DNA of 64,000 bases from Bacillota bacterium (GTDB lineage Bacteria; Bacillota; Clostridia; Christensenellales; Aristaeellaceae), in contig JAEZHM010000075.1 in NCBI GenBank assembly GCA_023416585.1, positions 17,022 to 81,021 on the forward strand, written 5' to 3'. The translations under genes were made by a program, and so were the position numbers. The notes beneath the pieces were generated by a model that saw nothing but the letters and a program-made list of their open reading frames with translations, did no database searches and was not told where the DNA came from. Every line of letters starts with the position of its first letter. Position 1 is the first letter of the stretch. This document shows, piece after piece, positions 40,796 to 48,720 of the stretch.

Positions 40796-41947
40796 TTACT
40801 TACCGAACAAAGCCTGCGCATCTTCCATGCGCTTTATAACCGGCACGGCAAACGGGCACCTCTCCTCGCATTGCCCACAGGAAATGCAATCGCCGGCGTG
40901 AACAGCCAAGGCTTCGTAATGGCCGCGGATGGTGGCGGGTATATCCTCCTGTACGGCGGCTAGATCAAGATACTTGTTCACCTGCGCAATATCGATGTTT
41001 TGAGGGCAGGGCAGGCAATGATTGCAGTACATACAGCGGCCTGTCATGGCATAAACATCCGTCGCTCCAAGAATAGCAGAATAATCCTTCTCCTGCTCGG
41101 TAGCCGTTTCAAACGCCACGGCCTTGCGCACCTCGTCGGGTGTTCTTAAGCCTACCAGCACGCTGCTCACAGCCGGCCTTGTCAAAGCATATTGTAGTAG
41201 CTGGCTGGGCGTCAGTGCCACATGGAAGGGTGAGGATTCTTCGCGTAAAAGCGAACCTGCTCCGAACCCTTTCATGACGGTGATGCCCACACCTTTGGCT
41301 TCACAGGTGCGGTAAAGCGCTTCCCTTACAGGGTTCATGCCAAGCAAGCCTTCCTGTTGGTAAGAATCCTTTTTGAAAAGGGAATCCAAATCCATGCCTT
41401 CCGGGAGCAGGTCAAAGGCTGGGTTTAAGGAAAACATAAGCACATCGATCAGCCCGGATTTGACAGCCTCCAGCGACACCGACGCATTGTGGGAACTCAT
41501 GCCCACCGCGCGGATGACACCCTTCTCCTTGAGCTTGCGCACATACTCCATCACCGGGCCGTTAAGAACCGTTTCCCAATCTTCCATCGCATCGATGAAG
41601 TGCAGCATGCCGATATCCACATAATCGGTTTGAAGGCGTGTCAAAAAGTCCTCAAAATAGGTTTTGTTAAGCTGTTCATCCCTGGTGCGGTAATACTGCC
41701 CGTTTTGCCAGGTGGCTCCAATATGCCCCTGCAAAATGACCTTATCCCGCCGCCCCTTCAGGGCGTTGCCGATATAGGTGCGCACATTCGGCTCGGGCAT
41801 GAATACATCCAGGATATTGATACCCTGGTCTATCGCCTCACTCACCACATCCGAAACCAATTTCTCTTCCTTGTTCTCCAGATGCTCGCAGCCCAGCCCA
41901 ACCTCGCTGACATTTAGTTCCGTTGCACCTAATCTGATAAGCCGCAT
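40796..41947 (-). CDS. Aldo/keto reductase with C-terminal ferredoxin-like 4Fe-4S domain (2)
   Basis: 383 residues; same design as the gene at 30336. The barrel begins MRLIRLGATELNVSEVGLGCEHLE and includes TDYVDIGMLHFIDAMEDW and GIRAVGMSSHNASVSLEAVKSG-like strands. Iron-sulfur cysteines: CMYCNHCLPCPQNI and CISCGQCEERCPFAV. It follows the MFS gene by three bases, so the two are co-transcribed, and the MFS substrate may be what this enzyme reduces (inference). Confidence 0.89.
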   Translation of the reverse strand: MRLIRLGATELNVSEVGLGCEHLENKEEKLVSDVVSEAIDQGINILDVFMPEPNVRTYIGNALKGRRDKVILQGHIGATWQNGQYYRTRDEQLNKTYFEDFLTRLQTDYVDIGMLHFIDAMEDWETVLNGPVMEYVRKLKEKGVIRAVGMSSHNASVSLEAVKSGLIDVLMFSLNPAFDLLPEGMDLDSLFKKDSYQQEGLLGMNPVREALYRTCEAKGVGITVMKGFGAGSLLREESSPFHVALTPSQLLQYALTRPAVSSVLVGLRTPDEVRKAVAFETATEQEKDYSAILGATDVYAMTGRCMYCNHCLPCPQNIDIAQVNKYLDLAAVQEDIPATIRGHYEALAVHAGDCISCGQCEERCPFAVPVIKRMEDAQALFGK

Positions 41948-41950
41948 ACT

Positions 41951-43201
41951 TCACCCTTCTTTCTTATGAAATACTCTTTTCCACATAAGGCTTGCACTTG
42001 CAAGCATGGTCAAGGGAAACACGATGGCAAGAAAGAGACCCGTTTTCAATCCCGCCTCCGTCGCGGTAAGCCAGGGAAGCCAGCTTTCAATAAAAGTGTG
42101 CATTCCTTTTTGAACGGCGTTGGAAACAGACCCAACCAGGCCCGGTCCAACTGAACAACCCACATCTCCCGCCAAAGCCAGCAAAGCGAACATGGCAGTT
42201 CCGCCCCGGGGAAAATTCTTTGATGCAATGCTGAATGTTCCGGGCCACATAAGCCCAACTGAAAGGCCGCACAAGCCGCAGCCCAGCAGCGCCAGAAGCG
42301 GCACCGGAGAAAATACCGCCAGAAGGTAGCTGGCAATACAAAGCGCGCTCGAGAAGAACAGCGCCTTCTCCAAATGAAGATGCGATCCCTTCACGCCGTA
42401 GATCAAACGGGAAAGGCCCATCAGTATGGCAAACAGGCATGGCCCCAACAGGTCCCCCATCATTTTGGAAACGCCAAGCCCAGCCTCCGCAAACAGTGAC
42501 GCCCATTGGGACATGGCCTGTTCCGCCGCACCAGCGCATACCATCATCAAAAAGAACAGCAAAAACAATGTCCGCCTGTTGCTCTTCCCGGTTTGCGGAG
42601 CTGCGGCGGCAGCATGATCGTTCAGCGACCGAAGCGGCACCTTCAAAAAAAGGAAGAAATTGAAAAGCGGAACCAACGCCCAAGCCATGGCCAAGTACTG
42701 CCAGCGCGCAACGCCGAACAGCAGGAAATACGCTGTGGACAAAACGACAACCGCTACATGCCCCCAGCAGTAAAAGGAATGCAAAAGGCTCATGGAGGCG
42801 GCTTTTTTATCCCCCGGCAGCGATTCTACAATGGGGCTGATGATGACCTCGATCAATCCGCCGCCCACAGCGTTTATGCAGGTAGCCACGATCAGCCCGG
42901 CATATGGGTATGTGAATATATGGGGCAGTATGCCCATACCCATCAGCCCAGCCACGCAAAACACATGCGCGCCTGCCGCCACAGCCCTATATCCCACCTT
43001 GTCCGCAAAAACGGAAGCAATAAGGTCTACGGCGATTTGGATGATAAAGTTCAAAGATATCAAAAGAGCCAAATCAGCTAGTGAAACGTTCCATTCCCTT
43101 TGGAATGTCAGAAACAGCAAGGGGGCCAGGTTGTTGACGATGGCCTGCGTCACATATCCCAAATAGCTGGAAAGAAGGGTGTGCTTATAGGTCAGGCGCA
43201 T
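41951..43201 (-). CDS. MFS transporter
   Basis: 416 residues from ATG 43201, which has AAGGAGAACATC upstream; a longer start at 43279 lacks a site. About twelve hydrophobic segments; GxLADKxG-like loop A seen as SVFADKVGYRAVAAG. N-terminal half (LGYVTQAIVNNLAPLLFLTFQREWNVSLADLALL) and the AVGGGLIEVIISPIVESLPG segment resemble fucose/galactitol-type MFS proteins of clostridia. Substrate unknown. Operon with the aldo/keto reductase. Confidence 0.87.
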   Translation of the reverse strand: MRLTYKHTLLSSYLGYVTQAIVNNLAPLLFLTFQREWNVSLADLALLISLNFIIQIAVDLIASVFADKVGYRAVAAGAHVFCVAGLMGMGILPHIFTYPYAGLIVATCINAVGGGLIEVIISPIVESLPGDKKAASMSLLHSFYCWGHVAVVVLSTAYFLLFGVARWQYLAMAWALVPLFNFFLFLKVPLRSLNDHAAAAAPQTGKSNRRTLFLLFFLMMVCAGAAEQAMSQWASLFAEAGLGVSKMMGDLLGPCLFAILMGLSRLIYGVKGSHLHLEKALFFSSALCIASYLLAVFSPVPLLALLGCGLCGLSVGLMWPGTFSIASKNFPRGGTAMFALLALAGDVGCSVGPGLVGSVSNAVQKGMHTFIESWLPWLTATEAGLKTGLFLAIVFPLTMLASASLMWKRVFHKKEG

Positions 43202-43289
43202 GATGTTCTCCTTGTGTGCATTCTTTATAAGGATAGCACATGCGTCGAACAGGTTCAAGTAGGGCAGGCCCAAATGCACACCTTTCCCC

Positions 43290-43317
43290 TTGCGGCAATC
43301 TTAAGCCGTGGTATAAT
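43290..43317 (+). promoter_or_regulatory. Predicted promoter of the esterase/tlyA operon
   Basis: TTGCGG (43290-43295), 16 bases, TATAAT (43312-43317), about 29 bases before ATG 43346. Confidence 0.65.
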
Positions 43318-43345
43318 GGAAAAAATAATATCCGGAGGCGTTAAC

Positions 43346-44110
43346 ATGGCGCTTTTGCAGGTGGAATTCTTTTCCCATGTGCTGGGCCGCTGCACCGGCA
43401 TGAACGTAATATTGCCCCAGGAATCAAAGGGACCTTTCCCCACGCTGTACCTTTTGCACGGCCTGTCGGACAATCACACCATCTGGTCACGCCGTACAAG
43501 CGTAGAGCGGTATGCCGATCATTATCCCCTGGCCGTTGTCATGCCTGATGGAGGGCGCAGCTTTTATACGGACATGGCCGAAGGCGATAGGTATTTCACC
43601 TTTATTTCTGAAGAACTTCCAAAGGTTTGCGAAAGCTTCTTCCCGCTGTCCAAAAAACGGGAAGACCGCTACGCGGCGGGGCTTTCCATGGGCGGCTACG
43701 GTGCCATGAAGCTGGGTCTTTCCTGCCCCAACCGCTATGCGGCGGTGGCCAGCTTATCCGGCGCGCTGCAGATGGATCCCAAATACCACACGGAGCAGTC
43801 CGATGATTTCGTGCAGGAATTGATCCGCATCTTCGGCAGCCCGGAGAAATTCGCCGGCAGCGAAAACGACCTGTTCCATTTGGCTCAAAAGCTTGCAAAA
43901 CATCCCGAAAAAGCGCCAAAGATGTATGTGGCCTGCGGCACAGAAGATTTTCTGCTGCAAGGCAACCGCATGTTCAAAAAGGAATTTCAAAAGGTGTTCG
44001 ACATGACATACGAAGAATCCCCCGGCACCCATGAATGGGGCTTCTGGGATGAACACATACAAAAAGTGCTGGCGTTTTTGCCGCTGCAAAATCATAATAG
44101 TAAGCCATGA
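43346..44110 (+). CDS. Alpha/beta-hydrolase esterase (tributyrin esterase EstA-like)
   Basis: 254 residues from ATG 43346 (CCGGAGGCG upstream). Alpha/beta-hydrolase of the esterase D / S-formylglutathione hydrolase group: FPTLYLLHGLSDNHTIWSRRTSVERYADHYPLAVVMPDGGRSFYTD, nucleophile Ser in AGLSMGGYGAMKLGL, an acid in CGTEDFLL, and His in SPGTHEWGFWDEHI. Cytoplasmic. Likely cleaves short-chain acyl or acetyl-xylan-type esters. Overlaps the next gene by four bases (ATGA), so translation is coupled. Confidence 0.92.
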   Translation: MALLQVEFFSHVLGRCTGMNVILPQESKGPFPTLYLLHGLSDNHTIWSRRTSVERYADHYPLAVVMPDGGRSFYTDMAEGDRYFTFISEELPKVCESFFPLSKKREDRYAAGLSMGGYGAMKLGLSCPNRYAAVASLSGALQMDPKYHTEQSDDFVQELIRIFGSPEKFAGSENDLFHLAQKLAKHPEKAPKMYVACGTEDFLLQGNRMFKKEFQKVFDMTYEESPGTHEWGFWDEHIQKVLAFLPLQNHNSKP

Positions 44111-44937
44111 AGAACAAAGCAGCGCGGCGCAAGGCCATCCATATCCTTATGGAAGAAGGCCTCTTTCAAACGGCGGAGGAGGCTCTTCCCTATTTCCTTG
44201 GCGGGCAGGTATTCTGCGGCCAGGAGCGAATCACCAGCCCTTCCCAGCTTGTATCCAGTGATAAGCCTATGCGCGTTATGGGCAGGGATCTGCCCTTTGT
44301 GGCCAAGGGCGGACTAAAGCTTAAGGGGGCAATGCAGGATTTTAACATATCGGCAAAGGACCGGGTATGCATCGACGCCGGCGCCTGCACCGGCGGATTT
44401 ACCGACTGCCTGGTAAAAAGCGGGGCATCGCTTGTATATGCCGTAGAAGTGGGCTTTGGCCAGCTGGCGGGAAGCCTCAGGCAAAGCCCCAAGGTTGTAA
44501 ATTTAGAAAAAACCAATATCAGCGATGAAAAGCTGCTGTCCCTGTCGCCCAAACCCGACCTGGCCAGCGTAGATTTGAGCTATCTTTCATTGCGCAAGGC
44601 CGTGCCGGTGTTTGCAGATATCATGGGCTTTACGGGTGAACTTATGTGTTTGGTGAAGCCTCTGTTTGAAGTGGAGGATGCCGTGGCCCGGCGCACAGGC
44701 ATCCTTAAGGACGATGCCTATCTTCCCCTGTTGTTAAGCCTGATACGGGACTTGAACGGACAAAACCTTACGCATGTGGTGAACGTAACCAACAGCCCCG
44801 TTACAGGCAACCAAGGAACGCTGGAGTTTTTCCTGCATGTGAAACTAGGGGATCAGACGTCTGATATTGACTTAAGCGAGTCTGCGGAGGAGGCAGTTCA
44901 AAGGGTGCTGAAACTGGACAGCTACAGGAAAGCCTAA
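44107..44937 (+). CDS. tlyA: TlyA-family rRNA 2'-O-methyltransferase (S4 + FtsJ domains)
   Basis: 276 residues: S4 RNA-binding domain (about 1-65, RRKAIHILMEEGLFQTAEEALPY), then the junction FVAKGGLKLKGAM and a Rossmann methyltransferase with SAM motif CIDAGACTGGFTDCLVKSGA and the DLASVDLSYLSLR strand. TlyA methylates 16S and 23S rRNA and affects ribosome-targeting antibiotics; older names call it haemolysin. Co-translated with the esterase gene, a pairing without a clear functional link. Confidence 0.93.
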   Translation: MKNKAARRKAIHILMEEGLFQTAEEALPYFLGGQVFCGQERITSPSQLVSSDKPMRVMGRDLPFVAKGGLKLKGAMQDFNISAKDRVCIDAGACTGGFTDCLVKSGASLVYAVEVGFGQLAGSLRQSPKVVNLEKTNISDEKLLSLSPKPDLASVDLSYLSLRKAVPVFADIMGFTGELMCLVKPLFEVEDAVARRTGILKDDAYLPLLLSLIRDLNGQNLTHVVNVTNSPVTGNQGTLEFFLHVKLGDQTSDIDLSESAEEAVQRVLKLDSYRKA

Positions 44938-44962
44938 AAATCTTTATTTTTTCTAATCTACG

Positions 44963-45056
44963 GGCGGGCCATGGCCATGTTCCCGATGACCGGCAATGTA
45001 AAAGATGAAGGATATGCCGGAATCAGGGAACAATTCCATGGCCCGCCTCGTTTTTT
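44963..45056 (+). terminator. Long nested hairpin with T-run after tlyA / before SH3b gene
   Basis: Three stacked helices: ggcgggccatgg (44963-44974) with its complement 45036-45047; gttccc with gggaac inside (about 44979-45031); ccggca with tgccgg (44991-45020). Ends in tcgtttttt. It is larger than a simple terminator and also lies 47 bases before the SH3b gene start. Confidence 0.7.
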
Positions 45057-45102
45057 GAGTGAAGGGCAAACGTCCAAATGCCCCCAAAGGAGAGATAGGA
45101 AA

Positions 45103-46266
45103 ATGGTGAACACGAAATTACGCCATTCCCCTCTTCACAAAAGATGGGCGGCCCTGGTATTGGTCCTGGTACTTCTGTCCACCAGCGCCACAGCCTTGGC
45201 AGCCGATGAGTTCGCCGTCGTCTACAACACCTCAAACCTGAACCTGCGCAAAGGGCCCAGCGCAGACAGCGCATGGCTTGGCGCCTACCCGCCCGGCACC
45301 TGGGTACAAATTTCCGAGGCGCCGGGGAACTGGTATTCTGTGGTCACGCCTGATGGAAAGACAGGCTATATGAGCCGTAATTTCCTGAACCGGGGTATCA
45401 CCGAATACAAGACCATTGCCACTGTTGTGAACCCCAAATCCACCCAGTTTCTGAATCTGCGCAAGGGGCCCAACTATAATGCCCAGGTGCTTGGCATCTA
45501 TTACAACGGCACCCCGGCGCCGGTCCTTAACAATACCGGCGGATGGTACCTTGTGTCGGTGGACGGAACGCTGGGCTACTTCCGCGGCGAATATCTGAAG
45601 CTGGACTCCATGATCGGCAGCGATGACATTGCCACCATCGTCACCCCCAACAACACGGGCCTGAACCTCCGGGCAGGGCCGGGGATGGAGTATTCTTCCA
45701 TCCGCCAGTTCAAGGGCGGCCGGTATGTGATGGTGTTAAACCGTGGCGATAAATGGTGGAAGGTTTCCATTGACGGCTACCAGGGCTATGTGAGCACCGA
45801 CTTCTTAAAGGAAGGCATCCTGGTAAACGGCGGAAGCGGCGGAGCATCTCCCAAGGAACCGTATGCTTTGGTCAAGAATCCAAAATCCACCCAGGTGCTG
45901 TATCTTAGGGAAAGCGCAAGCCAGAACGGGAATGTCATCGGACAGTACAAGAATGGCACGCGCCTGACCGTTCTTAACCAGGGCAGCGAATGGAGCTATG
46001 TCTCTGTGGACGCTACAGGCAAATCTGGATTCATGATGTCTGATTATCTGGCCTTCTACAATCTGCCCGCCAAGCCTATGATGACCGTTACACATCCGAA
46101 TGGAACCTTTGTCAATCTGCGGAGCGGCCCCAGTATTGCAGGGACCAAAGTATTAAAGCGCATGAGCGACGGTGACAAGGTGGAAGTGCTTATCCCCGGA
46201 TCGGATTGGGTGAAGGTGCGCTATGGCAACATGACCGGCTATGCCGCCGCTTCATTCCTGAAATAA
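45103..46266 (+). CDS. Secreted protein with five bacterial SH3 repeats
   Basis: 387 residues from ATG 45103 (AAAGGAGAGATAGG upstream). Signal peptide (WAALVLVLVLLSTSATALAA), then five SH3b units, each with the L-N-L-R-x-G-P core: NLNLRKGPSADS, FLNLRKGPNYNA, GLNLRAGPGMEY, VLYLRESASQNG and FVNLRSGPSIAG, with the closing G-Y-x-S/A strands. No catalytic domain, so it probably binds cell-wall peptides or is a surface protein. Repeats share the phrase V-x-N-P-K-S-T-Q with the SH3b region of the protein at 56542. Stop lies 8 bases from the convergent tRNA-editing gene. Confidence 0.87.
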   Translation: MVNTKLRHSPLHKRWAALVLVLVLLSTSATALAADEFAVVYNTSNLNLRKGPSADSAWLGAYPPGTWVQISEAPGNWYSVVTPDGKTGYMSRNFLNRGITEYKTIATVVNPKSTQFLNLRKGPNYNAQVLGIYYNGTPAPVLNNTGGWYLVSVDGTLGYFRGEYLKLDSMIGSDDIATIVTPNNTGLNLRAGPGMEYSSIRQFKGGRYVMVLNRGDKWWKVSIDGYQGYVSTDFLKEGILVNGGSGGASPKEPYALVKNPKSTQVLYLRESASQNGNVIGQYKNGTRLTVLNQGSEWSYVSVDATGKSGFMMSDYLAFYNLPAKPMMTVTHPNGTFVNLRSGPSIAGTKVLKRMSDGDKVEVLIPGSDWVKVRYGNMTGYAAASFLK

Positions 46267-46274
46267 TGATATGA

Positions 46275-46763
46275 TTAAACCCAGGTAGGAACTACGTTCA
46301 TGCGGAGAAGCACTTTTTCAAAGAAATCATTATATTGAAAGATCACCGTCTCTGTATTGACGCAAGGATGAAAAGCGATCCGGGAATATTCCCGGATCGC
46401 TTTGTCACATACAAGGGTCACCTTATGTTCCCTGTCAAACATAAGCCCCAGCGGGCTTACCGCGCCGGGCAGCAGCCCAAGCATTGGGGTCAGAAGCGAA
46501 TCCGGGGCAAAGCTTAAGCGGGACACTTTAAGCTCGCGGCTCACCTCCGCCGTGCGGAACTGCTTGTTGGGATGTATAATCATCAGATAAAACTGCGTTT
46601 GCTGCCTGTTGCACAGAAAAATATTCTTGCAGATTACCACATCCGGCGTGATAAAATCCATCTTCACACAATCATCGATGGTATGTGCCGCCTCATGCGT
46701 ATGATGCTCAAAGGAAATGCCCCAATCCCGAAGGGACTTGATCACAATATTCCGGCTGTCCAT
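46275..46763 (-). CDS. Aminoacyl-tRNA deacylase, YbaK/ProX (PrdX) family
   Basis: 162 residues of the YbaK/ProX editing fold: EHHTHEAAHTIDDCVKMD, the conserved KNIFLCNRQQTQFYLMII strand with the catalytic-region Lys, SFAPDSLLTPMLGLLPGAVSPLGLMFD (the GxxPGxVSPFG-type loop), and IAFHPCVNTETVIF. It is expected to hydrolyse mischarged Ala- or Cys-tRNA(Pro), or a related tRNA. The start has GGAGGC upstream. Its coding sequence contains a 32-base perfect palindrome. Confidence 0.88.
   Translation of the reverse strand: MDSRNIVIKSLRDWGISFEHHTHEAAHTIDDCVKMDFITPDVVICKNIFLCNRQQTQFYLMIIHPNKQFRTAEVSRELKVSRLSFAPDSLLTPMLGLLPGAVSPLGLMFDREHKVTLVCDKAIREYSRIAFHPCVNTETVIFQYNDFFEKVLLRMNVVPTWV
46372..46403. repeat. 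32-base perfect palindrome inside the tRNA-deacylase gene
   Basis: aaagcgatccgggaat (46372-46387) followed directly by its complement to 46403. On the minus strand the codons read K-A-I-R-E-Y-S-R-I-A-F and the palindrome is followed by TTTT-like bases. It may double as a transcription terminator for the convergent SH3b gene. Confidence 0.8.
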
Positions 46764-46847
46764 GATAAGCCTCCGTTATTTGGATATACAAGCAACAGTA
46801 TACGCTGCCACCCATAACTTGTACAAGCCATGTGAAGGAAATAACAG

Positions 46848-46921
46848 AATCCCCCCGCTTTCTACTGTTCCTCCCCTGTGGTATAATCAAGGGAAGAAAG
46901 TCAAACAGAAGCGGGGGGATT
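46848..46921. repeat. 13-bp inverted repeat flanking the pfkA promoter
   Basis: aatccccccgctt (46848-46860) and its perfect complement (46909-46921) enclose 48 bases including TATAAT at 46882-46887. The right arm includes the G-rich region just before ATG 46927, so pairing could affect ribosome access. Confidence 0.72.
46882..46887 (+). promoter_or_regulatory. Predicted -10 of pfkA
   Basis: TATAAT with a weak TTTCTA about 17 bases upstream (46859-46864). It lies in the loop of the inverted repeat. Confidence 0.5.
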
Positions 46922-46926
46922 GTTGC

Positions 46927-48000
46927 ATGAAAAAGCGGATCGGCATCCTGACCAGCGGAGGCGACTGCCCCGGCCTGAACGCAGCCATACGCGGCGTTGC
47001 CAGGGCGGCTTACGAACTGTTCGACGCAGAGCTCCTTGGCATACGGGACGGCTATCGCGGTTTGATAGAGGGCGATTATCAACTGATGGAGCGGAAGCAG
47101 TTTTCCGGAATTCTCACCCTGGGCGGCACGATTCTTGGTACCAGCCGCCAGCCATTTCGAAATATGCGTGTCATCGGCGAAGACAATGTGGACAAAGTAT
47201 CCGCCATGAAGGACAACTATAAGGCCATGAGGCTGGACTGCCTGGTAGCGCTTGGCGGAAACGGCACCCATAAAACGGCCAATCTGCTGAGCCAGGAAGG
47301 CCTCAACATCATCGGCCTGCCCAAGACCATTGACAACGACCTGTACGGCACCGATTTCACCTTTGGTTTCCACACGGCGGTGGATATCGCCACAGAAGTC
47401 CTGGACCGTATCCATACCACCGCCTCCAGCCATGGCCGGTGCATGGTGATTGAACTGATGGGCAACAAGACCGGCTGGCTGACGCTGTACACGGGGGTAG
47501 CCGGCGGCGCGGATGTGGTGCTGCTGCCCGAGATCCCCTATGATATCAAGAAAGTTGCCAAGGTGGTGGAAACAAGGGCCAACAGCAAAAAACCTTTCTC
47601 CATCATTGCCGTGGCGGAAGGCGCCATGGACCTGGAGGAATCCAAGCAAAAGAAGAAAGAGCGGGAGGCGACAAGGGCCGCATGCCCCGGCTTCAGCATC
47701 GCCGCCCGCCTGGCATCCCAATTGTCTGAAATGGTGGGGGTGGAGGCACGCTCCGTGGTTCCAGGCCACATTCAGCGTGGCGGCAGCCCTAGCGCCTATG
47801 ACCGGGTTCTGGCCACCCAGTTCGGTGTGCACGCCGCGCAGCTGATCCGGGATGACATTTACGGCGTCAGCGTGGCGCTGATCGGCAATACCGTAACCCA
47901 CAACGCGCTCAAGGATATCGCCGGAGTTCCCAAGCAGGTGAGTCCGGACCATCAAATGGTACAACTGGCCAGGAATATAGGCATAACCTTCGGTGATTAA
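46927..48000 (+). CDS. pfkA: 6-phosphofructokinase, group III-like (ATP or PPi)
   Basis: Phosphorylates fructose 6-phosphate, the committing step of glycolysis. 357 residues from ATG 46927, with a G-rich site upstream; N-terminus MKKRIGILTSGGDCPGLNAAIRG is complete. The nucleotide loop is G110-G-N-G-T114, with Asn where the family usually has Asp, and the catalytic loop is P132-K-T-I-D-N-D138, with Lys as in PPi-using enzymes instead of Gly. The combination G113 (ATP-like) with K133 is seen in group III enzymes, so phosphoryl donor is uncertain. Other motifs: IELMGNKTGWL, PGHIQRGGSPSAYDRV. Its stop is followed immediately by intergenic element D. Confidence 0.93.
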   Translation: MKKRIGILTSGGDCPGLNAAIRGVARAAYELFDAELLGIRDGYRGLIEGDYQLMERKQFSGILTLGGTILGTSRQPFRNMRVIGEDNVDKVSAMKDNYKAMRLDCLVALGGNGTHKTANLLSQEGLNIIGLPKTIDNDLYGTDFTFGFHTAVDIATEVLDRIHTTASSHGRCMVIELMGNKTGWLTLYTGVAGGADVVLLPEIPYDIKKVAKVVETRANSKKPFSIIAVAEGAMDLEESKQKKKEREATRAACPGFSIAARLASQLSEMVGVEARSVVPGHIQRGGSPSAYDRVLATQFGVHAAQLIRDDIYGVSVALIGNTVTHNALKDIAGVPKQVSPDHQMVQLARNIGITFGD

Positions 48001-48215
48001 CCTCGCAATCACTTTCGGCTTTGTCGTAAGTGATCGCGAGGGATTGGGCCTGATTTCTGAATTTTCTCACGAAAATTCCGGGCGAAATCCGACTGCAGGA
48101 GCTGATTTCCCCAAAGGGCAAGCTCGCCCTTTGGGGAAATCCATTAGTACCGGCAAAGCCGGCACTAATGATTGCATATGGAGGCCTGCGGTCCTCCATA
48201 CCTCCCTATGATTTT
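48001..48215 (-). repeat. Intergenic multi-hairpin element D (reverse orientation)
   Basis: Read on the minus strand: gggagg, hairpin tatggagg/cctccata (48177-48200), attagt-ccggc/gccgg-actaat (48143-48169), a perfect 16-bp stem gatttccccaaagggc (48104-48119 with 48126-48141), and a closing hairpin at 48001-48041 that abuts the pfkA stop. Organisation is like element C (gggaggt, ggagg/cctcc hairpin, long stems, closing hairpin). No gene seen. Confidence 0.6.
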
Positions 48216-48279
48216 GCAAACGATCGCACTGAGGATTAATAAACTGGAAATCGCGCATGCTATAGACGAGGTGACGCGC

Positions 48280-48645
48280 ATGCGCTTGAAACAGGACTTG
48301 AAGCTTTTTGCTCTGGGTGCGGCGGCCTACCCGCTGATTGAGCTTATGTGGCGGGGCCGGACGGCCCCCTCCATGTCTGTAGCCGGTGGCACGGGAATGT
48401 ACATGCTCAGCCGCCTGAGCAAAAGGATGGCTGGGCGGCCCCTGTGGCAAAAATGCCTTGCGGGCGGCGCAGCGTTAACCGCATTGGAATATGTGATGGG
48501 CCGTACGGTGAACAGCCATCATCAGATATGGGATTATTCCAGGCTGCCACTGCATGTGAACGGTCAAATCTGTCCCCAATACGCGGCCCTATGGAGCCTC
48601 TTGTCCCTGCCTGCCTATATGCTGGCAAGCCGTGTCCGGCATTGA
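48280..48645 (+). CDS. Small membrane protein, CmpB-like (ABC-transporter type IV domain family)
   Basis: 121 residues from ATG 48280 with GAGGTG upstream. Contains the hallmark ALEYVMGRTVNSHHQIWDYSRLPLHVNGQICPQYAALWSLL, seen as WDY-x-LP-x-NGxICxxxxxxW in the CmpB (PF06541-type) family, between about three hydrophobic helices (LFALGAAAYPLIELMW, ALTALEYVMG, LLSLPAYML). Often fused or longer in other species; function is not settled. Follows element D; no clear partner. Confidence 0.75.
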   Translation: MRLKQDLKLFALGAAAYPLIELMWRGRTAPSMSVAGGTGMYMLSRLSKRMAGRPLWQKCLAGGAALTALEYVMGRTVNSHHQIWDYSRLPLHVNGQICPQYAALWSLLSLPAYMLASRVRH

Positions 48646-48678
48646 TGTCAGAAAAAAATCATCTGATGGTAAAAAAGA

Positions 48679-48709
48679 AAAGGGAGCGCGGAAAAACCCC
48701 GCTCCCTTT
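48679..48709. terminator. Bidirectional terminator between CmpB-like gene and glnQ-like gene
   Basis: Ten-base stem aaagggagcg (48679-48688) with cgctcccttt (48700-48709), A-run left and T-run right. Confidence 0.85.
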
Positions 48710-48720
48710 GCATTTCCATA

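Noticed and set aside
43100..43345. Upstream extension of the esterase frame
   Set aside because: It overlaps the divergent MFS start and its ribosome site. The promoter at 43290-43317 and site at 43334 fit ATG 43346.
44963..45056. Signal recognition particle RNA or riboswitch
   Set aside because: The structure lacks the conserved SRP loop sequence and any ligand-binding core I know; kept as an unassigned hairpin.
46708..48012. 434-codon minus-strand open frame opposite pfkA
   Set aside because: No ribosome site, no recognisable family, composition follows the pfkA codons on the other strand. Antisense shadow of a high-GC third-position gene.
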